Shown piece after piece: positions 1-7,150 of a stretch of DNA of 8,400 nucleotides. The position numbers and the translations under genes are program-made. Numbering within the stretch: the first letter of the stretch is position 1; each line of letters begins with the position of its first letter. Source of the stretch: an uncultured delta proteobacterium (lineage in GTDB: Bacteria; Myxococcota_A; Polyangia; Polyangiales; Ga0077539); the NCBI GenBank assembly GCA_903885885.1, contig CAISKJ010001467.1:1-8400 (forward strand), written 5' to 3'. Below the pieces are notes generated by a model that was not told where the DNA came from, did not search any database, and was given only the letters and a program-made list of their open reading frames with translations.

Positions 1-195
1 CGCGCCGCAGCCCACGGCCACGCACTCGGCCCGCGCGCAGTCCGACGGCGCCGCGCACGGCGGCGGCGCCACGTCGACGTCGACCGCCGCCGCGTCGACC
101 GCGACGCTCCGCGGCGTGCCGTCGACCAGCGAGACGCCGTCGCAGCCCGCGACCGCGAGCGCGGCCGCGCCGACGATGGCTCTCAGCAGCCGCAT
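1..195 (-). CDS. Partial lipoprotein, N-terminus only, probable paralogue of the adjacent Cys-repeat lipoprotein
   Basis: The first 65 codons of a gene that runs off the left edge. Translation from the ATG at 195 gives MRLLRAIVGAAALAVAGC, a textbook lipoprotein signal: two arginines, a hydrophobic core and an AVAGC lipobox with the acylated Cys at residue 18. A low-complexity Ala/Val/Asp linker follows (about residues 19-45), as is usual between a lipid anchor and a folded domain. A cysteine-rich segment then begins, C-AAPSD-C-ARAE-C-VAVG-C-GA. Its spacing matches the half-repeat that opens the repeat region of the neighbour (C-PPSS-C-ATPE-C-NGQL-C-GAG-C). The start lies inside the end of the upstream gene (13-nt overlap), so the two are probably translationally coupled and co-transcribed. 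Inferred location is the envelope, anchored by lipid. Function is unknown; the body of the protein is outside the window. Confidence 0.75.
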   Translation of the reverse strand, partial: MRLLRAIVGAAALAVAGCDGVSLVDGTPRSVAVDAAAVDVDVAPPPCAAPSDCARAECVAVGCGA

Positions 196-2237
196 GTGCC
201 GCTCGCGCAGCAGAGCCGCGACGCGGCGCACGTGCGGGCGGCGCAGTCGGGGTCGGCGCAGTCGGTACGACCGTCACGGTCGTTGTCGGCACCATCGTCG
301 CATTGCGACTCCGTCGCTGCACCGGCGCCGCAGAGGCAGCCCGTGCCGCACGAGGCGCCGGCGCGGCAGTTCTGCGTGTCGGCGCAGTCGGTGAGGCCGT
401 CGCCGTCGTTGTCGATGCCGTCGGTGCAGGTGATCTCCTGCGCGGCGTTGCCCACGCAGGTGCAGCCCGTGCCGCAGGAGAGCGCGTTGCAGTTGACGTC
501 GGCGCAGTCGACGCGCGTGTCGCCGTCGTTGTCGAGGCCGTCGTTGCAGGTGACCTCCTGCGGCGCGCCCGCGACGCACGTGCAGCCCGTGCCGCAGGAG
601 ACCGCGTTGCAGTCGCTGTCGGCGCAGTCGACGCGCCCGTCGCCGTCGTTGTCGAGGCCGTCGTTGCAGCGGTTCTCGGTGCGCGCCGAGAGCCCGCAGG
701 CGCAGCCCGTCCCGCACGACTGGGTGTTGCAGTCGGAGTCGGCGCAGTCGATGCGGCGGTCGCCGTCGTTGTCGACGCCGTCGGCGCAGGCGGTCTCCTG
801 CCCGGCGCCGCCCACGCAGGTGCAGCCGGTGCCGCACGCGAGCGCGTTGCAGTCGGAGTCGGCGCAGTCGACCTGCGTGTCGCCGTCGTTGTCGACGCCG
901 TCGGCGCAGCCGATCTCCTGCGTCGCGCCGAAGCCGCAGCGGCACCCGACGCCGCACGAGGCGCCGGCGCAGTCGGCGTCGGCGCAGTCGACCGTCGTGT
1001 CGCCGTCGTTGTCCGCGCGGTCGTTGCAGAGCGTCTCGGTGCGCGCGGCCGACGCGCAGGTGCACCCGGGGCCGCAGGTGATGCCCGCGCAGTCGGAGTC
1101 GGCGCAGTCGACCTGCATGTCGCCGTCGTTGTCGGTCCCGTCGGAGCAGAACGCTTCGAAGCTCGCGGTGCCCATGCAGGTGCACCCGACGCCGCAGGAG
1201 CGCCCGCTGCAGTCGGGGTCGGCGCAGTCGACGCGCATGTCGCCGTCGTTGTCCGCGCGGTCGTTGCACACCGTCTCTGCGCGCGCCGTCGCCACGCAGG
1301 TGCACCCGAGCCCGCACGACTGCCCGTTGCAGTCGGGGTCGGTGCAGTCGGCGCGCGCGTCGCCGTCGTTGTCGACGCCGTCGCGGCACGAGGCCTCGAC
1401 GCGCGCGCTCGCCAGGCAGGTGCAGCCCGCGCCGCACGCGCGCCCCGCGCAGTCGGGGTCGCCGCAGTCGCTCGCGCCCTCGTCGTCGTTGTTGATGCCG
1501 TCGGTGCAGTCGGTCTCGGCGCGCGCGCCGCCCACGCAGTTGCAGCCCGCGCCGCACGAGGCGTTGTTGCAGTCGGCGTCGGCGCAGTCGACGCGCGTGT
1601 CGCCGTCGTTGTCGGTCGTGTCGGTGCAGTTGCTCTCGGCGCGGGCGAGCGACGCGCAGCTGCAGCCCGCGCCGCACGCGCCGTTGTTGCAGTCGGAGTC
1701 GGCGCAGTCGATGCGCATGTCGCCGTCGTTGTCGCGCCCGTCGCCGCACAGCGCCTCCGTCGCCGCGGGGGTCGCGCACGCGCAGCCCGCGCCGCACGCG
1801 AGGCCGTTGCAGTCGGGGTCGGCGCAGTCGGCCTGCATGTCGCCGTCGTTGTCGACGCCGTCGGAGCAGAGCGCCTCGGCGCGCGCCCTCCCTCCGCACG
1901 CGCAGCCCACGCCGCACGACTGGGCGGCGCAGTCGGGGTCGACGCAGTCGCTCATGCCGTCGCGGTCGTTGTCGACGCCGTCGTTGCACGCCGTCTCGAT
2001 GGCCGCGCGGGCGAGGCACGCGCAGCCGGCGCCGCAGAGCTGGCCGTTGCACTCGGGCGTCGCGCAGCTCGACGGCGGACAGTTGGCGAGGATGTCGGCG
2101 CCGAGCGACGCGTCGACGGCGGCGACGGTCGCGTCGGAGGGCGGCGAGGCAGCGTCGCACCCGAAGGCGGTCGCCGCGACGAGAGCAAGCGACGCCATCG
2201 GCGCGCGGAGCGAGAGCCACGATCGGAGGTCGCGCAT
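183..2237 (-). CDS. Lipoprotein with fifteen 40-residue, six-Cys, Asp-rich (MopE-like metal-binding) repeats
   Basis: A 684-residue protein. The ATG at 2237 is preferred over the in-frame upstream start at 2267 because it begins a signal peptide (MRDLRSWLSLRAP, then MASLALVAATAFGC) with a lipobox-like AFGC and the Cys at residue 27; Phe at the -2 position is atypical. A linker (about 28-52) and one half-repeat (about 53-83) lead into fifteen tandem units from residue 84 to the C-terminus. The unit reads C-x13-C-x4-C-x4-C-x3-C-x-C with the core CxDGxDNDGDxxxDCADxDC. The DxDNDGD stretch resembles an EF-hand or thrombospondin-type-3 calcium loop and the 'putative metal-binding motif' repeats related to MopE. 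Six Cys per unit suggest disulphides, hence an extracytoplasmic location. Unit 14 has two extra residues; unit 15 ends in a divergent tail, RLCCASGTCGC. Metal identity and role are not deducible. The envelope lipoprotein call is strong; a specific function is not. Confidence 0.85.
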   Translation of the reverse strand: MRDLRSWLSLRAPMASLALVAATAFGCDAASPPSDATVAAVDASLGADILANCPPSSCATPECNGQLCGAGCACLARAAIETACNDGVDNDRDGMSDCVDPDCAAQSCGVGCACGGRARAEALCSDGVDNDGDMQADCADPDCNGLACGAGCACATPAATEALCGDGRDNDGDMRIDCADSDCNNGACGAGCSCASLARAESNCTDTTDNDGDTRVDCADADCNNASCGAGCNCVGGARAETDCTDGINNDDEGASDCGDPDCAGRACGAGCTCLASARVEASCRDGVDNDGDARADCTDPDCNGQSCGLGCTCVATARAETVCNDRADNDGDMRVDCADPDCSGRSCGVGCTCMGTASFEAFCSDGTDNDGDMQVDCADSDCAGITCGPGCTCASAARTETLCNDRADNDGDTTVDCADADCAGASCGVGCRCGFGATQEIGCADGVDNDGDTQVDCADSDCNALACGTGCTCVGGAGQETACADGVDNDGDRRIDCADSDCNTQSCGTGCACGLSARTENRCNDGLDNDGDGRVDCADSDCNAVSCGTGCTCVAGAPQEVTCNDGLDNDGDTRVDCADVNCNALSCGTGCTCVGNAAQEITCTDGIDNDGDGLTDCADTQNCRAGASCGTGCLCGAGAATESQCDDGADNDRDGRTDCADPDCAARTCAASRLCCASGTCGC
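186..1988 (-). repeat. 120-bp tandem repeat array, 15 units, coding
   Basis: On the minus strand each unit starts at a TGC codon. Units 1-13 occupy 1988 down to 429 with an exact 120-bp period and no indel; unit 14 is 126 bp (428-303) and unit 15 is 117 bp before the stop (302-186). The best conserved stretch, read on the plus strand as CGCCGTCGTTGTC, encodes the DNDGD core and recurs with the same codons in most units. The GGCGCAGTCG stretch encoding the DCAD segment is similarly constant, while the segments between vary. Units 1 and 15 both carry DNDRD rather than DNDGD, and unit 5 has a degenerate INNDDEG core. Confidence 0.95.
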
Positions 2238-2339
2238 GGTGTGGGCGCCGAGAGTACGGCACGGCATCGAGGGTGCGAAGGCGGAATCTTTCGATATGAT
2301 TGCGTCTGCGGGTGCGACCGGGCGACACTCGCGGGCCCC
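2238..2339. promoter_or_regulatory. Divergent intergenic region with a candidate promoter
   Basis: This 102-bp gap separates the leftward lipoprotein genes from the rightward OmpA operon, so it should hold promoters for both. It contains an AT-rich island (about 2284-2301) in otherwise very GC-rich DNA. Within it, TATGAT at 2295-2300 matches the plus-strand -10 consensus in five of six bases, about 40 bp before the ATG at 2340. No convincing -35 box lies 16-18 bp upstream (the sequence there is GC-rich), and neither gene has an obvious Shine-Dalgarno sequence. The position is a good argument; the exact promoter is a guess. Confidence 0.35.
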
Positions 2340-3728
2340 ATGCGAGCCCGACGCGTCGCCCTCGTCACACTGCTGGCCGCGCTCTCGCCGTGCGCCTCCG
2401 CCTCGGCGCAGGGTTTACGTCGCGTCGCGGTGCGCCTCGAGGCCGGCGCCGACTGGATGCTCACGACGCCGCCCACGCGCAGCTTCGGCATCGGCGTCGA
2501 CGGCATCGTGCGCATCGGCGTCGACCTCGTGGGGCCGCTCGCGCTGCAGGCGTCGGCGGGCACGTGGTGGTTTCGCAACCGCGACCCGAACGCGGTCGAC
2601 GGTGAGCCCGGGCGCCTCACCATGCTCACCGGCGGCGTGCGCCTCGCGCATCAGTTTCGCAGGCGCTACGTGGGCGGGCCGTTCGTCGATGCGAACGCGG
2701 GCCTCGCCCTCACGGGGCCCTTGCAGCGCTTCGCCTTCGATGTGGGCGTGGGCTGGGAGTTTGCGCTCGCGCGCAGCGTGACGCTCGGCCCCGCGGTGCG
2801 CTACGGCCAGGTGACGCAGCCCGCGGACGTGCAGAACCCGCAGCAGGCGCGCTTCATCTCGGTCGCCGTGGCCCTCACGCTGCGCATCCCCGAGTCGACG
2901 CCCGAGCCTCCCCCGGTGGCGCCCGACCGCGACTTCGACGGCGTGCCCGACGCCGTCGACCACTGCGCCGACGCACCGGAGGATCACGACCAGTACGAAG
3001 ACTCGGACGGCTGTCCCGACCGCGACAACGACGAAGATGGCATTCTCGACACGGCCGACCGGTGCCCCTTCGAGCGCGAGACGCGCAACCGCTTCGAAGA
3101 CGCCGACGGCTGCCCCGACGACGCGCCGGTGGCCGCCGCCGAGGTGCGCGACGAGCGCATCGAGATCTCGCAGCGCATCCGCTTCGACACCGCGCGCGAC
3201 GAGATTCGCCCCGAGTCGTTCCTGGTGCTGCGCGAGGTCGCGCGGCTGCTCGTGGAGCACCCCGAGATTCGTCGGTTGCGCATCGACGGCCACGCCGACG
3301 AGCACGGCGCGCCCGAGTTCAACATGGACCTGTCGGCGCGCCGCGCCGCCGCGGTGCTGGCCTTTCTCCGCGCGAACGGCGCGACGGGGCCCGCCATCGA
3401 GTCCGCGGGCTACGGCTCGACGCGCCCGCTCTGCAACCGCGACACCGACGCGTGCCGCGCCGTCAACCGCCGCGTGGAGTTCGTCATCACCGAGGTGGTC
3501 GCGGGCACCGTGGGGCCCGTCATCGCGCCGCCGCCCGCTCCCGTCGCCGCGCCGGTCGTCACAGCCGTCGATGCGACGCCCGCCGCAGCGCCCGAGGAGG
3601 CCGAAGCGCCGCGCCACGGGCGTCATCACGGTCGTCACCGCGAGCGCCGCGAGGGGCACCACGGGGGCCACCACGGGGGCCACGGCCGCGGGTCGTCGCA
3701 CGAGGGTCACCGCCGTCATCGCCACTGA
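2340..3728 (+). CDS. OmpA-family outer-membrane protein with TSP3-like loops, Pal-like domain and His-rich tail
   Basis: A 462-residue protein. The ATG at 2340 is chosen from a much longer open frame because it starts a clean signal peptide (MRARRVALVTLLAALSPCASASA, cleavage after Ala23). Residues about 24-183 look like a beta-barrel, with alternating strands and 'VAVALTLRIP' before the linker. A Pro-rich linker leads to thrombospondin-type-3-like acidic loops (about 196-261: DRDFDGVPD, DSDGCPD, DNDEDGILD, DADGCPD). Residues about 270-385 are an OmpA/Pal peptidoglycan-binding domain: GHADEHGAPEFNMDLSARRA (317-336) closely follows the Pal motif, and NRRVEF (376-381) closes it. Cys365 and Cys372 probably form a disulphide loop. 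An Ala/Pro linker and a His/Arg/Gly tail (about 424-462, 13 His in 39 residues) end the protein. Inferred role: anchoring the outer membrane to peptidoglycan. It is probably co-transcribed with the gene 22 bp downstream. Confidence 0.9.
   Translation: MRARRVALVTLLAALSPCASASAQGLRRVAVRLEAGADWMLTTPPTRSFGIGVDGIVRIGVDLVGPLALQASAGTWWFRNRDPNAVDGEPGRLTMLTGGVRLAHQFRRRYVGGPFVDANAGLALTGPLQRFAFDVGVGWEFALARSVTLGPAVRYGQVTQPADVQNPQQARFISVAVALTLRIPESTPEPPPVAPDRDFDGVPDAVDHCADAPEDHDQYEDSDGCPDRDNDEDGILDTADRCPFERETRNRFEDADGCPDDAPVAAAEVRDERIEISQRIRFDTARDEIRPESFLVLREVARLLVEHPEIRRLRIDGHADEHGAPEFNMDLSARRAAAVLAFLRANGATGPAIESAGYGSTRPLCNRDTDACRAVNRRVEFVITEVVAGTVGPVIAPPPAPVAAPVVTAVDATPAAAPEEAEAPRHGRHHGRHRERREGHHGGHHGGHGRGSSHEGHRRHRH
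3609..3725 (+). repeat. His-rich C-terminal coding segment with short direct repeats
   Basis: This encodes the last 39 residues of the OmpA-family protein, 13 of them histidine, in GHH, HGGHH and HRRHRH patterns. At the DNA level the unit CACCACGGGGGC occurs twice in tandem (about 3657-3680), so part of the tail probably grew by slippage. Such tails can bind divalent transition metals; here that is inference from composition only. Confidence 0.7.
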
Positions 3729-3750
3729 GGCGTGATAGCGTCGCGCGCCC

Positions 3751-6700
3751 ATGCGACGCGCGAAGAAGACCTCCCGGCGGTTTCAGCTCTCCCTCCTCGG
3801 CGCCCTCGGCTTCGCGGCCTTCGCGGTGCGCGACGCGCGCGCCGAGTGGCCCATGGCGCGCCACGACCCGCAGCGCACAGCGGCCTCGACGGGCCAGAGC
3901 GCGCTCGAGCGCCCCACCATCGCGTGGCGCACCTACCTCGGCGGCTCGCTCGGCGCGCAGCAGGTGTTCGCGGCCGACGTCGATGGCAACGGCACCGGCG
4001 ACGTGGTGATTCTCTCGGGCGGGCGCCTCGTGGCCAAGCGCTTCGACGACTCGATCATCTGGGAGACGGCGCCCTTCGACCTGTTTCGCATCGACGCCCT
4101 GCGCGACCTGAACGGCGACGGCGTGCTCGACATCGTGGCCACGGGTCGCCCGGGGCGCGTGATGGTGTTCTCGTCGCGCACCGGCGCGCTCGAGTGGCGC
4201 ACGAGCGCGCCGCCCTACGGCCCCACCATCGGCGCCGTGCGCTTCGCGCGCCTCGACGGCGACATGATCGAGGACATGTACATCGCCGACGCGGCCTGCG
4301 GGAGCACCGACTCCATGGGCGACGTCGCCTACGCGTACAACTTCGCGCGCGGCTTCGGCGCCGGCGTCGACAACGGCGACCAGCGGCTGTGGCAGCTCGA
4401 GCGCGGGCGCGAGTACAACTGCGGCCAGAACGACGTCGTGGCCGACCTCAACAACGACGGCCGCACCGAGGTCGTCGCCTTCGGCACGCGCAACATGTAC
4501 CTGTTCGAGGGGCGCACGGGCGCCAAGGTGGCCTCGGGCGGCGAAGACCCGCAGGGCGGCTTCCCGACGGGCTTCTCGATCCCCTATGGGACGAACGTCT
4601 CCGATGTGGTCGACGTCGACGGCGACGGCAACCTCGACATCGTGGGGTACACCAACCAGTCGTACGCGGCGGCCATCAACTCGCGCGCGGTCTTCGTGGC
4701 CAGCTACGACCCGCGGCGCCCGGCGGCCACGCGGCTCTACGTGCGGTGGTTTCGCAACGTGGCCGACCAGGAGACCGACGTTCACACGTTTCTGCAGAAC
4801 AGCGCGGCGGACTTCGACGGCGACGGGCGCGTCGAGATCGCCACGACCTTTCTCGAAGGCGGCGCGACGACGACGTACCTCCTCGACGGGCCCACGGGCG
4901 AGGTGCGCGCGCGGCTCCCCGACGCCACGGTGCGCGGGATCTACACCCTCGCCGCGGGGCAACGCCCGACGCTGGTGGTGCAGCGGGGCCCCAACCTCCT
5001 GGGCTATCGCTTCGCGACGCTCGGGTCCGACGCGGCCGCGCCGACGCCCGTGTTCACCCTGCCCAACGGCACGCTGCCGCAGTACTTCCGCCGGAGCGAG
5101 TGGGCGTCGGGGTCGGCCGCGAACGCGCAGCTCGACCTCGCGCTGCCGGGCACCGACCGCCGCGGTCTGCTCCTCGTGCGCAACAACGCGGTCGAGCTGT
5201 GGGACGCGACCGAGACGCCCACGATGCGCGCGACCTACGCGCTCCCCGAAGACACCTCGGTGGTGACCACCGCGCCCGAGGAAGACGTCGCCGCGCCGGG
5301 GCCGGGCGTGCTCCTCGCGCGCTCCGACGGCTTTCTCATCGTGCTCGACACGATGCTGCGGGCGATCAACTTCGGCGACGCGCAAGAGGTCTCGCTGCCC
5401 GGCATTCGCACGGGCGGGTTCTACTCGGGCTCGAGCGCCATCGGGCCGGTGCCCATCGCGGCGCGCTTCGACCGCCCCACGAGCGAGATCGTGACGCAGA
5501 ACTCGCGCGGCATTCTTCAGCGCATCGATGCTTCGCAAGCGACGATCACGCGGCAGCCCGAGCGCCGCTGGGACTGGCGCGGCGCCAACAACCCCGTCGC
5601 GATCGACGAGAACGGCGACGGCGCGTACGACCTCCTCGTCGCGACGCAGGGCGACGCCATCGAGGGTCGGCGCCCCGACGGGACGACGTCGGTGTTTCGC
5701 GTCGCCGCCCTCTCGACGCGGCAGGCCTTCAACGGCGACGTGGTTCCGCTGCGCAGCACGATGGGCGCGACGCGCTACGCGGCGCCCATCATCGACCGCA
5801 CCAACGGCGAGGGCACCGTGGTGGCCGTGGCCGACAACGCCATCGCGTGGACCTCGGCCCCCATCGTGGTCGCCGGCAGCGGCTTCGGCTACCTCGGCGT
5901 CGACGACTCGGACCGCGACGGGCGCGACGACGCGCTGATCTCGATGCAGTCGCCGCTGCGGCTCCTGTCGGGGGCCACCGGCGCGCTGCTCGCGTCGGGG
6001 TTGCCGATCTACACCTCGACGCCCGTGAACGTGCGCGGCCGCGCTGGGGCCGTGACGATCATCGGCAGCGGGTCCGTGGGCGCGCCGTCGGGGGCGGTGA
6101 TCACACCCTCACCCCTCGCCATCAACACGGCGTGGTCGCTGCCCGCGGGCACGCGCTCGACGCGCATTCTCGGCGCGGTGGTGCAGTGCCCCGCGGGGCT
6201 CATGTTCGCCGACGTGGACTACGGCGGCGCGCACCTGCTCATCGCCAACGCCGAGACGGGCGCGGTGCGCAACAACGTGGTGCTGGCGGGCGGGCGCGCC
6301 TTCGCCGACGACGCGGCGCTCGCGGCGACGAACGTCAACGCCGGGCTCCTCGGCAACGTCACGGCCACGGCGCACCTGTGGGGCGACCAGCGCGCGTTTC
6401 TGGTGGGGAGCACCGACGGGTACCTCTACGCCGTCGACCCCTGCGCCACGGGGACGGGGCTGCTCTGGGCGCTCAACCTCCGCGCGTCGGTGGGCGAGGC
6501 GATCTTCGCCGACACCGACGGCGACCGCGAAGACGAGCTGCTCGTCGAGACGGCCGACGGGTTTCTCTACGGCGTCGACACGGAGCGCTTCCCGGCCCCC
6601 GCGTTCGTGAACGACATCGACCCGGCCGCGCCCGGCACCGACGACGTCGACGAGACGCGCGGCGCCGGCATCGCGGCGGCCTGGGCGGCGGTGCCCGGCG

Positions 6701-7140
6701 CGACCCAGTACGAGTGGGCGGTGTTCACCGCGGGCGGCTCGGCGATCTCGCGCAGCCCGACGGACCCGGCCAACCCCTTCACCACGGTGGACGCCTCGAC
6801 GCGCCAGGTGCTCTTCGGCACGGGGCTCACCACCAACCGCCGGTACTTCTTCGCGGTGCGCGCGATCGGCCCGTCGGGCACCTCGGCCGAGGTGACGAGC
6901 GATGGCACGCGCTTCACGCGCTCGGTGGGCCCGCTGCCCGACGCGGGCCCCGTCGCCGACGTGCCGCCGGTGGTCGACGCCGCCCTCGACGGCCCCGTCG
7001 GCGACACGGGCGCGCAGCCGCTCCCGCAGGGCTGCGGTTGTCGCGTAGGGGCCTCGAACCGCGGCGTCGGCGCCATCGCGCTGCTCGCGGGGCTCGCGCT
7101 CGTCACGCACCGTCGCAGGGCCCGCCGCAGCAACGGCTGA
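3751..7140 (+). CDS. Secreted FG-GAP/beta-propeller repeat protein with FnIII-like segment and MYXO-CTERM-like tail
   Basis: An 1129-residue protein. The signal peptide (basic MRRAKKTSRR, hydrophobic core, cleavage after ARA at residue 31) supports the ATG at 3751. The mature protein opens with EWPMARHDPQRT, typical of PQQ/WD-like propeller proteins. Acidic FG-GAP/VCBS-type loops start at residues 76 (DVDGNGTGD), 119 (DLNGDGVLD), 232 (DLNNDGRTE), 288 (DVDGDGNLD), 354 (DFDGDGRVE), 619 (DENGDGAYD), 719 (DSDRDGRDD) and 921 (DTDGDREDE), with a degenerate one near 169. Residues about 951-1056 look like a fibronectin-III domain (AWAAVPGATQYEWAVF; NRRYFFAVRAIGPSGTS). After an Asp/Pro/Val linker the tail has GCGCR (Cys1095, Cys1097), a hydrophobic helix (about 1105-1117) and HRRRARR, the layout of a MYXO-CTERM signal for myxosortase processing. 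Likely a calcium-stabilised surface protein; the ligand is unknown. It lies 22 bp after the OmpA gene, with no clear Shine-Dalgarno. Confidence 0.9.
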   Translation: MRRAKKTSRRFQLSLLGALGFAAFAVRDARAEWPMARHDPQRTAASTGQSALERPTIAWRTYLGGSLGAQQVFAADVDGNGTGDVVILSGGRLVAKRFDDSIIWETAPFDLFRIDALRDLNGDGVLDIVATGRPGRVMVFSSRTGALEWRTSAPPYGPTIGAVRFARLDGDMIEDMYIADAACGSTDSMGDVAYAYNFARGFGAGVDNGDQRLWQLERGREYNCGQNDVVADLNNDGRTEVVAFGTRNMYLFEGRTGAKVASGGEDPQGGFPTGFSIPYGTNVSDVVDVDGDGNLDIVGYTNQSYAAAINSRAVFVASYDPRRPAATRLYVRWFRNVADQETDVHTFLQNSAADFDGDGRVEIATTFLEGGATTTYLLDGPTGEVRARLPDATVRGIYTLAAGQRPTLVVQRGPNLLGYRFATLGSDAAAPTPVFTLPNGTLPQYFRRSEWASGSAANAQLDLALPGTDRRGLLLVRNNAVELWDATETPTMRATYALPEDTSVVTTAPEEDVAAPGPGVLLARSDGFLIVLDTMLRAINFGDAQEVSLPGIRTGGFYSGSSAIGPVPIAARFDRPTSEIVTQNSRGILQRIDASQATITRQPERRWDWRGANNPVAIDENGDGAYDLLVATQGDAIEGRRPDGTTSVFRVAALSTRQAFNGDVVPLRSTMGATRYAAPIIDRTNGEGTVVAVADNAIAWTSAPIVVAGSGFGYLGVDDSDRDGRDDALISMQSPLRLLSGATGALLASGLPIYTSTPVNVRGRAGAVTIIGSGSVGAPSGAVITPSPLAINTAWSLPAGTRSTRILGAVVQCPAGLMFADVDYGGAHLLIANAETGAVRNNVVLAGGRAFADDAALAATNVNAGLLGNVTATAHLWGDQRAFLVGSTDGYLYAVDPCATGTGLLWALNLRASVGEAIFADTDGDREDELLVETADGFLYGVDTERFPAPAFVNDIDPAAPGTDDVDETRGAGIAAAWAAVPGATQYEWAVFTAGGSAISRSPTDPANPFTTVDASTRQVLFGTGLTTNRRYFFAVRAIGPSGTSAEVTSDGTRFTRSVGPLPDAGPVADVPPVVDAALDGPVGDTGAQPLPQGCGCRVGASNRGVGAIALLAGLALVTHRRRARRSNG
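7018..7137 (+). other. MYXO-CTERM-like C-terminal sorting segment
   Basis: The last 40 residues of the large repeat protein form a tripartite tail: a short Cys-containing motif (QGCGCR), a hydrophobic stretch rich in Ala, Leu, Ile and Gly, and an Arg-rich end (HRRRARRSNG). In Myxococcota this pattern marks proteins that are processed by a rhombosortase-like/CPBP-family myxosortase and retained at the cell surface. The assignment rests on visible layout, not on a profile search. Confidence 0.75.
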
Positions 7141-7150
7141 GCGACGGTCA

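Noticed and set aside
183..1988. CRISPR array suggested by regular 120-bp spacing
   Set aside because: The whole period is coding and conserved in frame, the constant segments are not 25-40 bp repeats with unique spacers, and no cas gene is present.
274..2328. 684-residue Arg-rich minus-strand frame overlapping the repeat gene
   Set aside because: It consists of Arg/Leu repeats typical of an out-of-frame read through GC-rich DNA; the other minus-strand frame has the cysteine repeats and lipobox.
303..2339. Long N-terminal extension of the OmpA frame (open from 303)
   Set aside because: The extension is Ala/Val/Arg repeat translated antisense to the array. A proper signal peptide begins at 2340, so the real start is there.
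2391..2393. Lipobox at Cys18 of the OmpA-family protein
   Set aside because: The context LSPC has Pro before the Cys, which signal peptidase II does not normally accept; cleavage after ASA is more likely.
196..2781. 861-residue plus-strand open frame opposite the repeat lipoprotein
   Set aside because: The 120-bp period is a multiple of three, so any frame free of stops in one unit stays open through all units. The product is a low-complexity Ser/Gln/Pro repeat with no signal or domain, while the minus strand gives a proper lipoprotein.
3751..3843. Twin-arginine (Tat) export signal in the FG-GAP protein
   Set aside because: SRRFQL resembles the start of a Tat motif, but Gln replaces the usual Phe and no Lys follows; an ordinary Sec signal ending in ARA fits better.
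3559..5538. 659-residue minus-strand open frame opposite the OmpA gene end and the FG-GAP gene
   Set aside because: Composition is Arg/Val/Ala/His-rich without domains, and it lies opposite well-supported plus-strand genes.
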